Shown in pieces: positions 45,784 to 55,131 of a stretch of DNA of 64,000 bases. This stretch comes from Sinohyriopsis cumingii (lineage: Eukaryota; Mollusca; Bivalvia; Unionida; Unionidae). Numbering within the stretch: the first letter of the stretch is position 1; the number at the start of each line of letters is the position of its first letter. The position numbers and the translations under genes were made by a program. Where the stretch lies: positions 157,857,053-157,921,052 of the forward strand of contig CM068825.1 of the NCBI GenBank assembly GCA_028554795.2, given 5' to 3'. The notes beneath the pieces were generated by a model. That model saw nothing but the letters and a program-made list of their open reading frames with translations, had not been told where the DNA came from and made no database searches.

Positions 45784-48700
45784 ATGAAACGATCCTATTC
45801 ATTCGAGAAGAAAGAAGAAAGTAAGAGGCAGAAACGAGATCTATGGCCTCGTACCAGGGCTGAAGTCTTGGCACAAATTCATGCCAGTGATTTTGAAGAG
45901 GACATGAGTGAACCAGAATCCGAACCCTCTAAACAAAGTTCACCACCCTTAGTCAACCCTGAAAAGTTCTATTCCATTCGAGAGACGGAAAAGCGCTCCT
46001 CTAGAAAATTTAGAACCACGGCTTACAAATACACAGTAAAGTTTAAAGATTTCAAGTCCGAAGTACCGTTAGAGAAAGCAGAAGGGGTCATCACCGGGGT
46101 GTGGGATTCTTTGCTCACCACACTCAAGCGACAATGTCAACCCAAAGAAGACGATCGCTTGAGACTTTCCATACAACACGACGGTTTGAAATCCCCTGTT
46201 TGCATCGAGTTTAGCACCCCTGCAGAACTAACTGCTTCCAAAGTCATGGACAAGATTCAACACGTGCAACAATCCAATGATCAGTTTGACATCACCGATG
46301 GAAAAGCCACACTGGACATGACCCATGTCTCTCCTCCTCAAGGGACTGGCCGCAAAAAGGTGTTATTGGCGAACGACCTTCGCATCACCAAAACGAGCCT
46401 CGTCTGAATTCACAACCCTCAAGACCAGATGTGTTTAGCCCGTGCCATCGTGGTGGGACGAACCTATGCCAACAAGAACGACACGGTAGAATGGAAAAGA
46501 GCCTGGGAGAACATTCGAAAATCGAACCGAGCCAAACAACGAAATGAAGCAGAACTCCTGTTACAACAAGCCGGCCTGTCCAAAGACACACCCTGTGGCA
46601 TTCCTAAGATGCAAAAATTGCAAGATGCCCTAGCTCCACGATACGCCTTGAAAGTGTATCCTCAAGAAATGCGCGGGCCTCTGTTGTTTCGAGGGAAAGA
46701 CTTTAAGGATGGAAAATACATTCATGTCTATAATCACGATGACCATTTCGATACCATTACCAGTATCACCGGATTCCTGGGATATGTTTATTATTGTGAG
46801 ACATGTGACTATGGTTATAATAATCGAGAGCAACACAAACATTGTGAATGGAAATGCTCAGGATGTTTGGCCTCTCCACCCTGTCTGAGCGAAGGACCAG
46901 TGCATTGTTCAACTTGTCTGCGCACGTTTAAAAGATTGTGCCCTACGTGTGGACAAGGCATACGTACCAATAGTACCAAGGCACACGTATGTTCAGGAAA
47001 GAAAAAATGTCACATTTGTCACAACATCGTGGACTTGGAACACCAATGCTACGTGCAAAAATACCAACCCCTACCAGAGAAAGAGGATGGACACAAGAAG
47101 AAAGGCAATTTCATCTTTTTCGATTTCGAATGAATGCAAGAGACTGGCATTCACATTCCTAATTTCTGCGTGGCTCATCGAGCGTGCGAAAAGTGCATTC
47201 AAGAACCTATCTTCGGTCATTGCCCTCACTGCAGCAAGATTCCCGGAGGACGTGAAAAAATCTTTCGGGGACCGAACACGTTAGCCGATTTCGCCCGATG
47301 GGTCTTAGACCCCATCGACAAGACGTGGAGCCAAGAGGACATCGAACGTTACGGAGATTGTCATCGTCATGCCACGGTGATGGCTCACAATTTCTCCGGA
47401 TACGATGGACAGTTTCTTCTCAGATACTATACGGAACATGGCACCGAACGTCCTAAAGTGACTTTGAACGGAGCCAAAATCATTTTCATGCAAGTGGGAC
47501 AAGTACAGTTTAAGATTCGATGAGCTATTTGGCCATGACTTTGAGCCGAATGCATAAAACGTTTGGAATGACAGAAATGGCTAAAGGGTACATTCCTCAC
47601 TTTTTCAATACGGAAGCCAATCAACATGCCGTTCTACCTCATTTGCCTGAGGCTCATTATTACGACCCCGACAACATGCGTACCGAACAACGAGAAGCTT
47701 TCTACGCTTGGTACCAGGCTCACGCCTCGGACCCTTTCGACCTTCAGGAAGAAATGCTAAAGTATTGTCGTTCCGACGTGGACATTTTACGGCGTTGCTG
47801 TGGACAATTTCGAGAACTGTTCATGGAACACGGAGGGGTCGATCCTTTGAAGGAACCTTGCACTATTGCCAAAGCGTGTTCCTTAATGTACCGACAACGA
47901 TTCATGCCTGAAAACACCGTGGCTGTCATCAGTACTCAAACGACCAACTATGTCAAACGTCAATACTCGGTCAAAGCCCTACGTTGGTTACATTACTTGT
48001 GCGACAGGGAAGACAAATGGATTCAGCATGCCCGCAACGGAGGGGGCGAAAAGACCATCGGAACGCATTCGGTCGATGACTGGGACTTAAAAAACCCCAA
48101 GATCGTGTACGAGTTTAACGGCTGCTTATTTCACCGATGTCCCGTTTGTTACCCTGACCGTGGCACTAAAAATCAGTTTTTACAACGAACCATGGAAGAC
48201 CTGTACCAGGCCACTTGTCAGCGACGCCTAAAGTTAGAACAGGAAGGATACCAAGTGGTGGAAATGTGGGAGCACGAATACGATCACCGTTTGAAAACCG
48301 ATCCCGAGTTTAAACGCCTCGTGGAAAGTTACCAGTTCATGGACCCGCTGAACCCGAGGGATAGTTTGTACGGAGGAAGGACCAGTGCCACCTGTTTCCT
48401 GTACCAAGCCGACGAAGAGAAAGGAGAAGAAATCAAATACTTGGACGTGTGTTCGCTGTATCCCTACGTGTGCAAATATTGTTGCTTTCCTGTAGGGCAC
48501 CCGCAATTGTTCACGGAACACATCGATCTGAAAAACATTTGACAATACGAAGGCTTGATCAAGTGTAAAGTTTTGCCTCCCACGAACCTATACCATCCCA
48601 TCTTACCTCACCATTGTCAAGGCAAACTGATGTTTCCTTTGTGCCGTACTTGTGCCGAAACTTGCAACCAAGATCAGCCTTGTCAACACACCCAGGAAGA

Positions 48701-49772
48701 ACGTGCCTTGACGGGGACGTGGGTCAGCGTGGAATTGTTCAAAGCTCCGGACATGGGATACCAACTGTTAGAAGTGTACGAAATTTGCCACTTTCCCAAG
48801 ACACAACAATACCACAAGGGTGACCCCACGCAGAAAGGCATTTTCGCCGACTACGTGGATGCCTTTTTGAAACTGAAGCAAGAAGCCAGTGGCTATCCTT
48901 CCAGGTGTCACACTCCCGAAGACGAAAAGACATTCAAAAAGAAATACTATAAACAAGAAAGCATCTCTTTAGACCACATCGAGAAAAACGAAGGCAGGCG
49001 ATCGTTTGCCAAAGTGATGTTAAATTGCTTGTGGGGTAAAATGGCACAACGACCGTGTTTACCCAAGACGGAGTACTTGACCGAACCTTCCCGCTACTTC
49101 CAGATGATTCACGACAAAACCAAATACATGAAACACGTGGACGTCGTTCGCGAGGATTTGATCTTGGTCAATTACGAAGAAGATTTGGACTTTGTACAAG
49201 ACGACCCTTTTGGAAATGTCATCATTGCGGCTTACGTGACAGCTCATGCTCGCTTAAAATTGTACGAAGCTTTAGAACTGTTATGGGATCGTGTCCTGTA
49301 CTTTGACACGGACAGTTGCATTTACATCCATCACCCGAGTCAACAGCACCCTGACATCGAAGGAGACCGTTTAGGAGCCTGGACAGACGAGCATCCCGAC
49401 GACAAGATTTTAAGTTTCGTCAGTGGCGGTCCAAAAAATTACGGCTACGAATACCGGGACACACAAGGAGAAGTGCACACGACGTGCAAAGTGAAAGGAT
49501 TGACTCTGAATTATCGTACCAGTCGTGTGGTCAACTTTGGGGTATTGAAAGAAGCCTTGCAATCGGGAGAGGATGAACATATTAAAGTGACCACCTATCA
49601 ACCGAACAAGGTTGTACGTTTACCCACTCACCACATCGTCAGTCGACCCTTGGAAAAAGTCTATCAAATCGTGTACCAGAAGCGAGTGCCACTTCCCAAT
49701 CATTTCACCTTACCGTATGGACACCTTGGTATTGCTCTGTATATAAAAAGGAACCCTAGCCAAGATCGATAG
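45784..49772 (+). pseudogene. Protein-primed DNA polymerase B (Polinton/adintovirus type), interrupted
   Basis: About 1330 codons. The N-terminal region (45784-46400) has YTVKFKDF and RLRLSIQHDGL, seen in metazoan Polinton PolBs. A Cys-rich zinc region follows (about 46795-47065). Exonuclease motifs: IFFDFE (about 47113-47130), HNFSGYDGQF (about 47389), YCRSDVDIL (about 47764). Polymerase motifs: LDVCSLYPYV (about 48440), KVMLNCLWGK (about 49010), YFDTDSC (49299-49319). It would replicate the element genome by protein priming. Breaks: in-frame TGA at 46405-46407, 47131-47133 (directly after the first exonuclease motif) and 48540-48542, plus a frame change with TGA at 47521. All catalytic motifs are otherwise present, so inactivation is recent or partly assembly error. 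Confidence 0.92.
49740..49750 (+). promoter_or_regulatory. TATA box nested in the PolB 3' end
   Basis: TATATAAAAAG lies inside the last PolB codons, 55 bp before the ATG of the BIR gene. Confidence 0.6.
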
Positions 49773-49804
49773 TTCATTGTGACTACCAAGACCGAGGGAA
49801 CAAG

Positions 49805-50434
49805 ATGAATACTTTCATAGAAACACAGAACAAGTTTAGACAGGCACAATTCAAGTGTGGGGCTTCGGAAGTGGAATGCGATTGTGAGCCTTGCGAAGGG
49901 TACGATGCTGTACGTTGTGACCTTAGCGATGCCGTAAAGCATCATGGGAACTTTGTTCTCACTACCCCTATCATGGAAAGTGATGCTGTGCGTGTCAAAC
50001 CTGAGGGATGCGAAAGCGATGCCGCTCGTCCTCTTGGACATTTTACTGGGTTTCGTTTTAAAAGGGAATGTTCACCTTCACGTCTACCCCCCTACGGATG
50101 TCATCCAGCTCTGAGCAAACTCCTGCCCATGTCACCCAACCCTCATCGAAACGAACCTGTGAAAGACGAATATTCGTTTCCTGTCCGTTTGTCGGAATAC
50201 TGCGACTTTGAAAATCGTCTTGAATCGTTCAAAGGAAAATGGCCTAAGTATCTGGGAGGACCGACCCCCGAAGAATTAGCCAGAGCCGGATTGTTATACT
50301 TGGGCGAAGGAGATAAAGTCAAGTGCTTCAGTTGCGGTGTGTCACTTCACCACTGGGAACCACAAGATTCGGCCTACGTAGAACATGCTCGATGGTCACC
50401 GAATTGTCATTACTTACCCTTAGTTGGACCATGA
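49805..50434 (+). CDS. BIR-domain (IAP-like) protein
   Basis: 209 residues. The C-terminal part from about residue 130 is a single BIR domain: RLSEYCDFENRLESF, WPKYLGGPTPEELARAGLLY, then zinc ligands C174, C177, H194, C201 in CFSCGVSLHHWEPQDSAYVE and HARWSPNC, the exact C-x2-C-x16-H-x6-C spacing. BIR proteins inhibit apoptosis or act in cell division; viral IAPs usually block host caspase activation. There is no RING domain in this frame. The N-terminal half has repeated DAVR/DAAR motifs and an acidic-Cys patch of unknown role. It follows PolB with its own TATA box. Frame intact. Confidence 0.85.
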   Translation: MNTFIETQNKFRQAQFKCGASEVECDCEPCEGYDAVRCDLSDAVKHHGNFVLTTPIMESDAVRVKPEGCESDAARPLGHFTGFRFKRECSPSRLPPYGCHPALSKLLPMSPNPHRNEPVKDEYSFPVRLSEYCDFENRLESFKGKWPKYLGGPTPEELARAGLLYLGEGDKVKCFSCGVSLHHWEPQDSAYVEHARWSPNCHYLPLVGP

Positions 50435-50679
50435 CATTGAAGGAACTTCCCATGTCGTTGACGAAGAAGAAACCAGTTTGGCTAGGAGTCAAATGTTGGA
50501 CATCACCGAGACCAGTATTTAAACTTCATTTCAAAAACGATATTGAATCATTACCTAAAGAACTACAAGAGAAGATTTACAGGAAGTTTGGCATGGTTGC
50601 CAGAGTGAAATCTCAATGGGTCTCTGTAGAACTTTTGTGCCGAGAAATTCACAAGAGGAAAGTGAAAAAAGTCAACTAG
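50431..50679 (+). CDS. Small F-box-like protein (82 aa)
   Basis: The start overlaps the BIR stop (ATGA). The second half carries FKNDIESLPKELQEKIYRKF, an L-P-x-E-L-x-x-x-I pattern as in F-box motifs, and a basic end (HKRKVKKVN). The first about 28 codons look less like coding sequence than the alternative frame, so the true start may lie further in. It is paralogous in its motif to the next gene (50864). F-box proteins recruit targets to SCF ubiquitin ligases; the assignment rests on one motif. Confidence 0.45.
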   Translation: MTLKELPMSLTKKKPVWLGVKCWTSPRPVFKLHFKNDIESLPKELQEKIYRKFGMVARVKSQWVSVELLCREIHKRKVKKVN

Positions 50680-50791
50680 TGTGTTAGATTTCTTTGGGTC
50701 AAGTGTGCATTCGTCCTATTGTATTACTCTAGACCGTTTACATCAAAAGAGTTCAGTGACATTCTTGGACGTTACCCTGAACGGCAGTGGC

Positions 50792-50799
50792 ATATAAAT
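50792..50799 (+). promoter_or_regulatory. TATA-like element before the second F-box-like gene
   Basis: TATAAATT about 70 bp before the ATG at 50864, in an otherwise empty gap (50680-50863). Confidence 0.4.
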
Positions 50800-50863
50800 T
50801 ACTCACTATGTGGATTACGTTTGCTCTAGGAGAAGATTGTGAATTGTACGGACTGACCTATTC

Positions 50864-51169
50864 ATGAATACTTTACAAGAGAACATTCGTGCTTTGCCTG
50901 TGGAATTGAGAGAACGCATTTACTGAGAGCTGGTCAAAATACAAGTGAAACGTAAAGAACAATTGCATCCGTTACGTCACCAGATGTTTAACCACTGGTA
51001 CCTGAATGGTATAAGAGAACTGATTCGTCAGAAATTGTTTCAGTGGTCAGACCTTGTTCAATACTTCCAGGCCCCCGATGATCCACGTGTTGATCATTTT
51101 GGTTACTTCGAGATTCACCTAGTGCAACGCATTGAGGAAGACAAGGTAAAGGATTACCGACATATTTAA
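50864..51169 (+). pseudogene. F-box-like protein with an in-frame stop
   Basis: Starts MNTLQENIRALPVELRERIY, an F-box-like L-P-x-E-L-x-x-x-I motif matching that of the preceding gene, then an in-frame TGA at 50924-50926. The same frame continues for 81 codons with QMFNHWYLNGIRELIRQKL and a C-terminal HLVQRIEEDKVKDYRHI. Total about 101 residues if the stop is read through. The function would be recruitment of a substrate to a ubiquitin ligase, which is inference. I do not recognise the C-terminal part. Confidence 0.5.
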
Positions 51170-51230
51170 AGTGGAATCTACTTAGCGGAAGAGGAAACAT
51201 CTAAACAAACTCTGACGTTTAGGTTACAGT

Positions 51231-51677
51231 ATGCAACATTTAGATTCCCCACTGGAGAACGAAGATGTCTGGCTAGAAAGTACGTGTATTGTTTCCGAAA
51301 CAATGAGACTATAAAAACAGGCTGCCATGCCACGACTTTTATCGCATGTAATCCAACAGATTCCGTGGGTGGAAGTCAATGACCATATTCAAACCGTGGA
51401 TCATTACCATCGATTATTACAAGAACTGTATTCATTCAATTTGGGTCGACAAGTGGTGTGTGTCTTAGTGACTTGTTTTCTGGGATTTCGTTTACCAGCC
51501 GATTCCTTGTGGACTCTTTACGAACAGTATTTACCACCCATTCAACATGAAAGTGGTACCTTTCAATGTTCACGAGAGACTCCTTTTGCTCAAAGCCTTA
51601 CGTTTTCATCTGGATACTTCTCGACCTCTACGGGAAAAAAAGATTCGTCAACTTTTAGCTACCCAAGACGTGTATGA
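51231..51677 (+). pseudogene. Unknown helical protein, in-frame stop near start
   Basis: One frame runs from the ATG at 51231 (MQHLDSPLENEDVWLES) through an in-frame TAA (51312-51314) and on from the ATG at 51327 (MPRLLSHVIQQIPWVEVNDH) to 51677. It has a hydrophobic stretch QVVCVLVTCFLGFRLPADS. The TAA sits inside ACTATAAAAACAG, which could also be a TATA box, so the gene may really start at 51327 or later. The last about 40 codons are probably out of frame with the coding sequence that continues from 51547. Family not recognised. Confidence 0.4.
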
Positions 51678-52063
51678 CGATGTGTGTGTAGCTTGTGACT
51701 TACATCCCCATTGGACAGATGTCCGTGCCTGGAAAGAATGGGATTTTGAGGCTTGGACCCAAGAAGTGGCCCAGTATGCACGAGAGTTGTTCAAGGAAAA
51801 AAGTTACTTTTCAACCTGTGTTAGTGACGGTGCCAGAAGAACCCGTCACCCAGGACAGGACTGTCGTGGACAGGCCTGAAAGACCCTTTCGGGAGGACAC
51901 TTGTGTGACCTTACCCCCTACTATAGAACTGGTCAGAACTTTACCCAAAACATGTTGTACAGACACTTGTTTTTATTTCACGTTAATGATTTTCATGTGC
52001 CTTTTATCCTTGTACTTAAGCCTTTGGCTTTTATGTCTTTTTGTCTTTCGTATTCATGTTTAA
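51547..52063 (+). pseudogene. Tail-anchored membrane protein candidate with a frame change
   Basis: The first frame from 51547 (MKVVPFNVHERLLLLKALRF) gives about 85 soluble residues ending WTQEVAQYARELF. Near the A-run at about 51798-51803 the neighbouring frame takes over with VTVPEEPVTQDRTVV and a strongly hydrophobic C-terminus (FTLMIFMCLLSLYLSLWLLC) that ends FVFRIHV, a likely membrane anchor. AATAAA follows at 52071-52076. The ORF upstream in frame zero may be its N-terminal part. No family recognised; a virion-membrane or ER-anchored accessory role is speculation. Confidence 0.45.
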
Positions 52064-52070
52064 AAACATT

Positions 52071-52076
52071 CAATAA
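52071..52076 (+). terminator. Poly(A) signal
   Basis: AATAAA 8 bp after the stop of the membrane-protein frame and 19 bp before the TATA box of the ATPase gene. Confidence 0.55.
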
Positions 52077-52094
52077 ACGTGTTCTGAAAAAAAG

Positions 52095-52102
52095 TATATA
52101 AA
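52095..52102 (+). promoter_or_regulatory. TATA box of the packaging ATPase
   Basis: TATATAAA, 47 bp before the ATG at 52149. Confidence 0.65.
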
Positions 52103-52148
52103 CTCTCGTCTTGTTTGTTTTCGTGTCACAAGTGACATTCCTGACACT

Positions 52149-52900
52149 ATGGCTACCTCTGCTGTCTCTGCTCCCTCTTCCTCCACTGTCAAAGTCATCG
52201 ACGAACACTTAGATCGTGCCAGGAGGGAGGCTTTATATGTTCGCCATCCCTTTAACATGCTCATTGCTGGACCTAGCGGTTCAGGCAAAACCGAATTCGT
52301 CAAACGTTTGATCGAACATAAACATCATTTGAGCGATCGACCAACTCAGCGGATCGTGTGGTGTTACAAAGAGTGGCATTCGGCGTACAGCGTCTTGCGA
52401 GAAAGTCAAGGCGATTCCATCGTGTTTGTGGAAGGCATTCCTAAAGAAGACGACGGCATCGTCTCTGACTCCCGTCAAACCCATTTGGTCATTTTCGACG
52501 ACATGTTAGGAGAAGACGAAGAAGAAATTAAACTGTGGTTCACGAGCAAAGGGCATCACCGTAATGCCAGTGTCGTTTACATCACCCAAAATTTGTTTCA
52601 TCAAAGCAAAGCCCATCGCACCATCAGTCTCAATGCGCATTACGTGGTCTTGTTTAAAAGCCCTCGAGATAAATCGCAAGTGCAAGTCTAGCCAAACAGT
52701 TAGGAACGCCTTGGCTGACTCGGGCGTACGACGATGCCACTCAAACGCCACACGCCTATTTACTCGTCGATTTGAAACCTACGACCCGCGATGATTTCGA
52801 TTTCGTACCCACTTGTTTCACCACTGGTGCCAAGACGGAGGGCCTGTCCTGTACACGTCTCCGTCCTCGACTTAACTTCACTCCACAAAAAAATGTATAA
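52149..52900 (+). pseudogene. A32-type genome-packaging ATPase with one frame change
   Basis: About 250 codons. Walker A AGPSGSGKTEFVKRL (about residues 40-54); Walker B HLVIFDDMLGEDEE (about residues 117-130); sensor region KGHHRNASVVYITQNLF then HRTISLNAHYVVLFKSPRDK, all as in A32/FtsK-like ATPases of Polintons and related viruses. The first frame ends at a TAG (52689-52691). The neighbouring frame then carries the rest (LAKQLGTPWLTRAYDDAT and HAYLLVDLKPTTRDDFDF) to a TAA at 52898-52900. So a single frame change near 52685 separates the C-terminal fifth. The enzyme would translocate DNA into the capsid. Its stop codon is inside the next TATA box. Confidence 0.9.
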
Positions 52901-52903
52901 AAA
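52896..52903 (+). promoter_or_regulatory. TATA box containing the ATPase stop codon
   Basis: TATAAAAA; the TAA at 52898-52900 ends the ATPase, and the core-protein ATG is 40 bp downstream. Confidence 0.6.
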
Positions 52904-52942
52904 CCTCAGACCCTTTCCGTCTGTCTCACACACATTTTGAAC

Positions 52943-53892
52943 ATGACGTTCCTTCAGTCGCGTCTTCCCGTGAAATTGATTCGTGCCTTGTATGGCACCA
53001 GTCGAGAAAAAAATCCACAAATACGAGCTCGTGTCTTAGAAGCTAGTCTCAAAGAAGTCTTACGATGGTTCACGGTGACGGCACGTCAATTACTCCAAGG
53101 AATCATTCAGATTCCTCATCAAACCAAACGCTTTTTTGATCGAAACAAAGTCGCTTTGACCCAACTGGCCGATCCCCGCATCGACACTCAAATAAAAAAC
53201 AAATCATTTTGAAACCTGGAGGGAGCGGTACTCTAGGAGGGGTCATCATTCGCTCTCTCTTAAGATGGGATCCTAATGCCCCCAAACTTCTCCCCAAGAA
53301 AAAAGTCAAACGAAGCTCCAAGAGGAAGAAAAAGACCAGGTCCCCAAGGAGAACTTCTCCAGTGGCGGGACCCTCCTCTTACCAGACACCACCCCGGAAA
53401 AAGAAAAGAAGCCCCCAGAAAAAGAAACAGAGAAAAAGTCCCCAGAAAAAGAAAAGTCCACAGAAGAAAACTAGTCGCAAGAGAGGCACTTCTTCGGCCA
53501 GGACGCAACCTTACACTCGCAAACCACGACCTGCCACGGCGGTGACTGCGTCTCTGGCAGCCTCACGTTCATCCACTTCTCCGTTGATGACACCAAGAAC
53601 TGAAGAGCACTTGGAGACGTTGATCACACCAAGAACTTCTCCGTTGATGACCCCAAGAAGAACTTCCCCAGTGACAGGACCCTCCAATTTAGTGGCAGTG
53701 GCTGCTGCTCACAAAGTACCTTCTCCCAAAATCAAAGTCCAAGAAAGATCGGGTATGTTACAAAGTTTACTGGATTTGTCCAAGCAAGAACTGGCTCGAT
53801 TTAGTCCGTTGCGTACCCTTGCACGACGTGTCATGCCTGTCCTCAAACTGATGCGACGTAAAGACAATCAGTGGCGACGCGTTCCAGTATAA
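52943..53892 (+). pseudogene. Lys/Arg-rich core-type protein, frame-broken
   Basis: The first frame (52943-53212) begins MTFLQSRLPVKLIRALYGTS and has a helical domain. Near an A-run (53192-53197) the continuation moves to another frame that carries KQIILKPGGSGTLGG and VIIRSLLRW, then a very basic H1-like region (KKKRSPQKKKQRKSPQKKK) with SPR/TPR motifs, and ends KLMRRKDNQWRRVPV. The whole would be about 316 residues. A hydrophobic Gly-rich core followed by a Lys-rich Ser-Pro region suggests a DNA-condensing or core protein, comparable in role to adenovirus core proteins; this is inference from composition and position between ATPase and capsid genes. Confidence 0.6.
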
Positions 53893-53896
53893 AAAA
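53888..53896 (+). promoter_or_regulatory. TATA box containing the core-protein stop codon
   Basis: TATAAAAAA with the TAA at 53890-53892; the next ATG is at 53951. Confidence 0.6.
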
Positions 53897-53950
53897 GGCC
53901 TGTGACCAAGTCGGGGTATCAGTGTTTTTGGTGGTCCTGAAGACTCAAAG

Positions 53951-54355
53951 ATGTCACCCTCCAGAAAACATCCCTCTTCTAAACAGCCCCAAGGAAAGAA
54001 AAGAAAAGGACTGCCTCCTCGTTTAGTCAAACATGGGGACATGTTATCTGTCCTGTCCAAAGCTTCTCCACCCCTACGAAAAAAACTCATTCAATCAGCC
54101 TACAAAGAGGTCATCGATACCGTGTGCGAATGTTGTTTGAACGTCTTGAAAGGTACGATCCCTTTGTCCAAACACCAGAAACAATGCTTAGGCAAACATC
54201 GTCACGTTCTTCGCCAAATGGTTCAAAAGAAAATTCCCATTCGTCAAAAGAAGAAGATGTTGGTCCAATGTGGAGGCATTTTACCCCTCTTGTTAGGTCC
54301 CTTACTGAAAGGAGTCTTGGGAACCATGTTGGGAGGACTGGTGGGAGCAAGATAA
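53951..54355 (+). CDS. Small basic protein with hydrophobic Gly-rich C-terminus (virion protein candidate)
   Basis: 134 residues, starting MSPSRKHPSSKQPQGKKRKG. The middle is helical with CECCLNVLKGTIPLS and QKQCLGKHRHVLRQM. The end, KKMLVQCGGILPLLLGPLLK then GVLGTMLGGLVGAR, is the K-x-x-L-V-Q-x-G-G-hydrophobic pattern that recurs in small virion-type proteins of Polintons and adintoviruses and recalls membrane-active minor proteins of adenovirus. Probable role: membrane disruption at entry or core binding (inference). TATA box 55 bp upstream; its stop lies within the next TATA-like box. Confidence 0.65.
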   Translation: MSPSRKHPSSKQPQGKKRKGLPPRLVKHGDMLSVLSKASPPLRKKLIQSAYKEVIDTVCECCLNVLKGTIPLSKHQKQCLGKHRHVLRQMVQKKIPIRQKKKMLVQCGGILPLLLGPLLKGVLGTMLGGLVGAR

Positions 54356-54360
54356 AAAGG
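54351..54360 (+). promoter_or_regulatory. TATA-like box containing the preceding stop codon
   Basis: GATAAAAAGG with TAA at 54353-54355; the next ATG is at 54405. Confidence 0.5.
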
Positions 54361-54404
54361 CCCTCGGAAGTCCCAAGATCTCAGAATCGACCCCTGACAA
54401 CCCC

Positions 54405-55112
54405 ATGGAAGGACGAAGACTGGCTTTAGTGCCTTACAAACGATGGATGGAATACCATCGTTGGCAAGAACAACGCACCCCGCATTTACCTCCCAATCCC
54501 CATTTGAGCGAGATGTCCCAGTTACAACACGAATTGCAGTCCTTGATGGATCGCCAAGATTTGTCCGTAACAGAAAAATCGCAAAAGTACGGTCAACTCT
54601 TGCAACGACTGCAACTCTTTCACCAGAAAGCTTTAGACGAAACAGCTCTACCCACTCTGAAATATTTTAAGACCTTAATGAAAAGTCCAGCACCATCATC
54701 ACTACCACCACCACCACCACCACTACTACCATCCCCAGGGGTTACCAGAGATGCTAACCCACGAAGACCTGAGGAAGAAGAGATGCGAGAAGTGTTTCAA
54801 ACACCGTCAGCAGCTCCCATTTGAAGTAAGATTGCAGCATCCTTGTTGACCCCGTCGCCCACACCCCAACGAGAATAAATGAAAGCTTGGGTTAAAAAGA
54901 TGATGTCCACTCCTCCTTCAACAGAAGTGAAAAAGAAAGAAGGGAAACCAGAAGTGAAAAAAGAAAAGAAGACCAAAGCCATTCCATTGCCACCTCCACC
55001 ACCACTACCTTCGACTTCTACTCCCGTAGCCCATCGGACACGTAAATCCGTTTCTAAACCACCCTTTCGTCCCACCCAAAGTAGCATCACCGAAGAGTGG
55101 GTGACTTATTAA
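54405..55112 (+). pseudogene. Conserved Polinton-type protein of unknown function, with two in-frame stops
   Basis: Starts MEGRRLALVPYKRWMEY; an L-V-P-Y start followed by a helical bundle is common to a protein of unknown role in this virus-transposon group. Residues 35-90 are helical (LSVTEKSQKYGQLLQRLQLF), then a poly-Pro stretch. An in-frame TGA (54822-54824) and TAA (54876-54878) interrupt it, after which the same frame stays open to 55112 (MKAWVKKMMSTPPSTEV ... FRPTQSSITEEWVTY) with a second poly-Pro run. The downstream part could also be a separate 77-codon gene starting at the ATG at 54879. Confidence 0.55.
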
Positions 55113-55131
55113 CACACAAACAAACACAAAA

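Noticed and set aside
45784..49772. UGA recoding (selenocysteine or altered code) in PolB
   Set aside because: UGA also ends other genes of the element normally, one TGA coincides with a frame change, other genes are broken by TAA, and I saw no SECIS-like context.
53260..53508. Minus-strand Leu/Phe-rich frame that looks membrane-like
   Set aside because: Antisense of the Lys-rich core-protein region.
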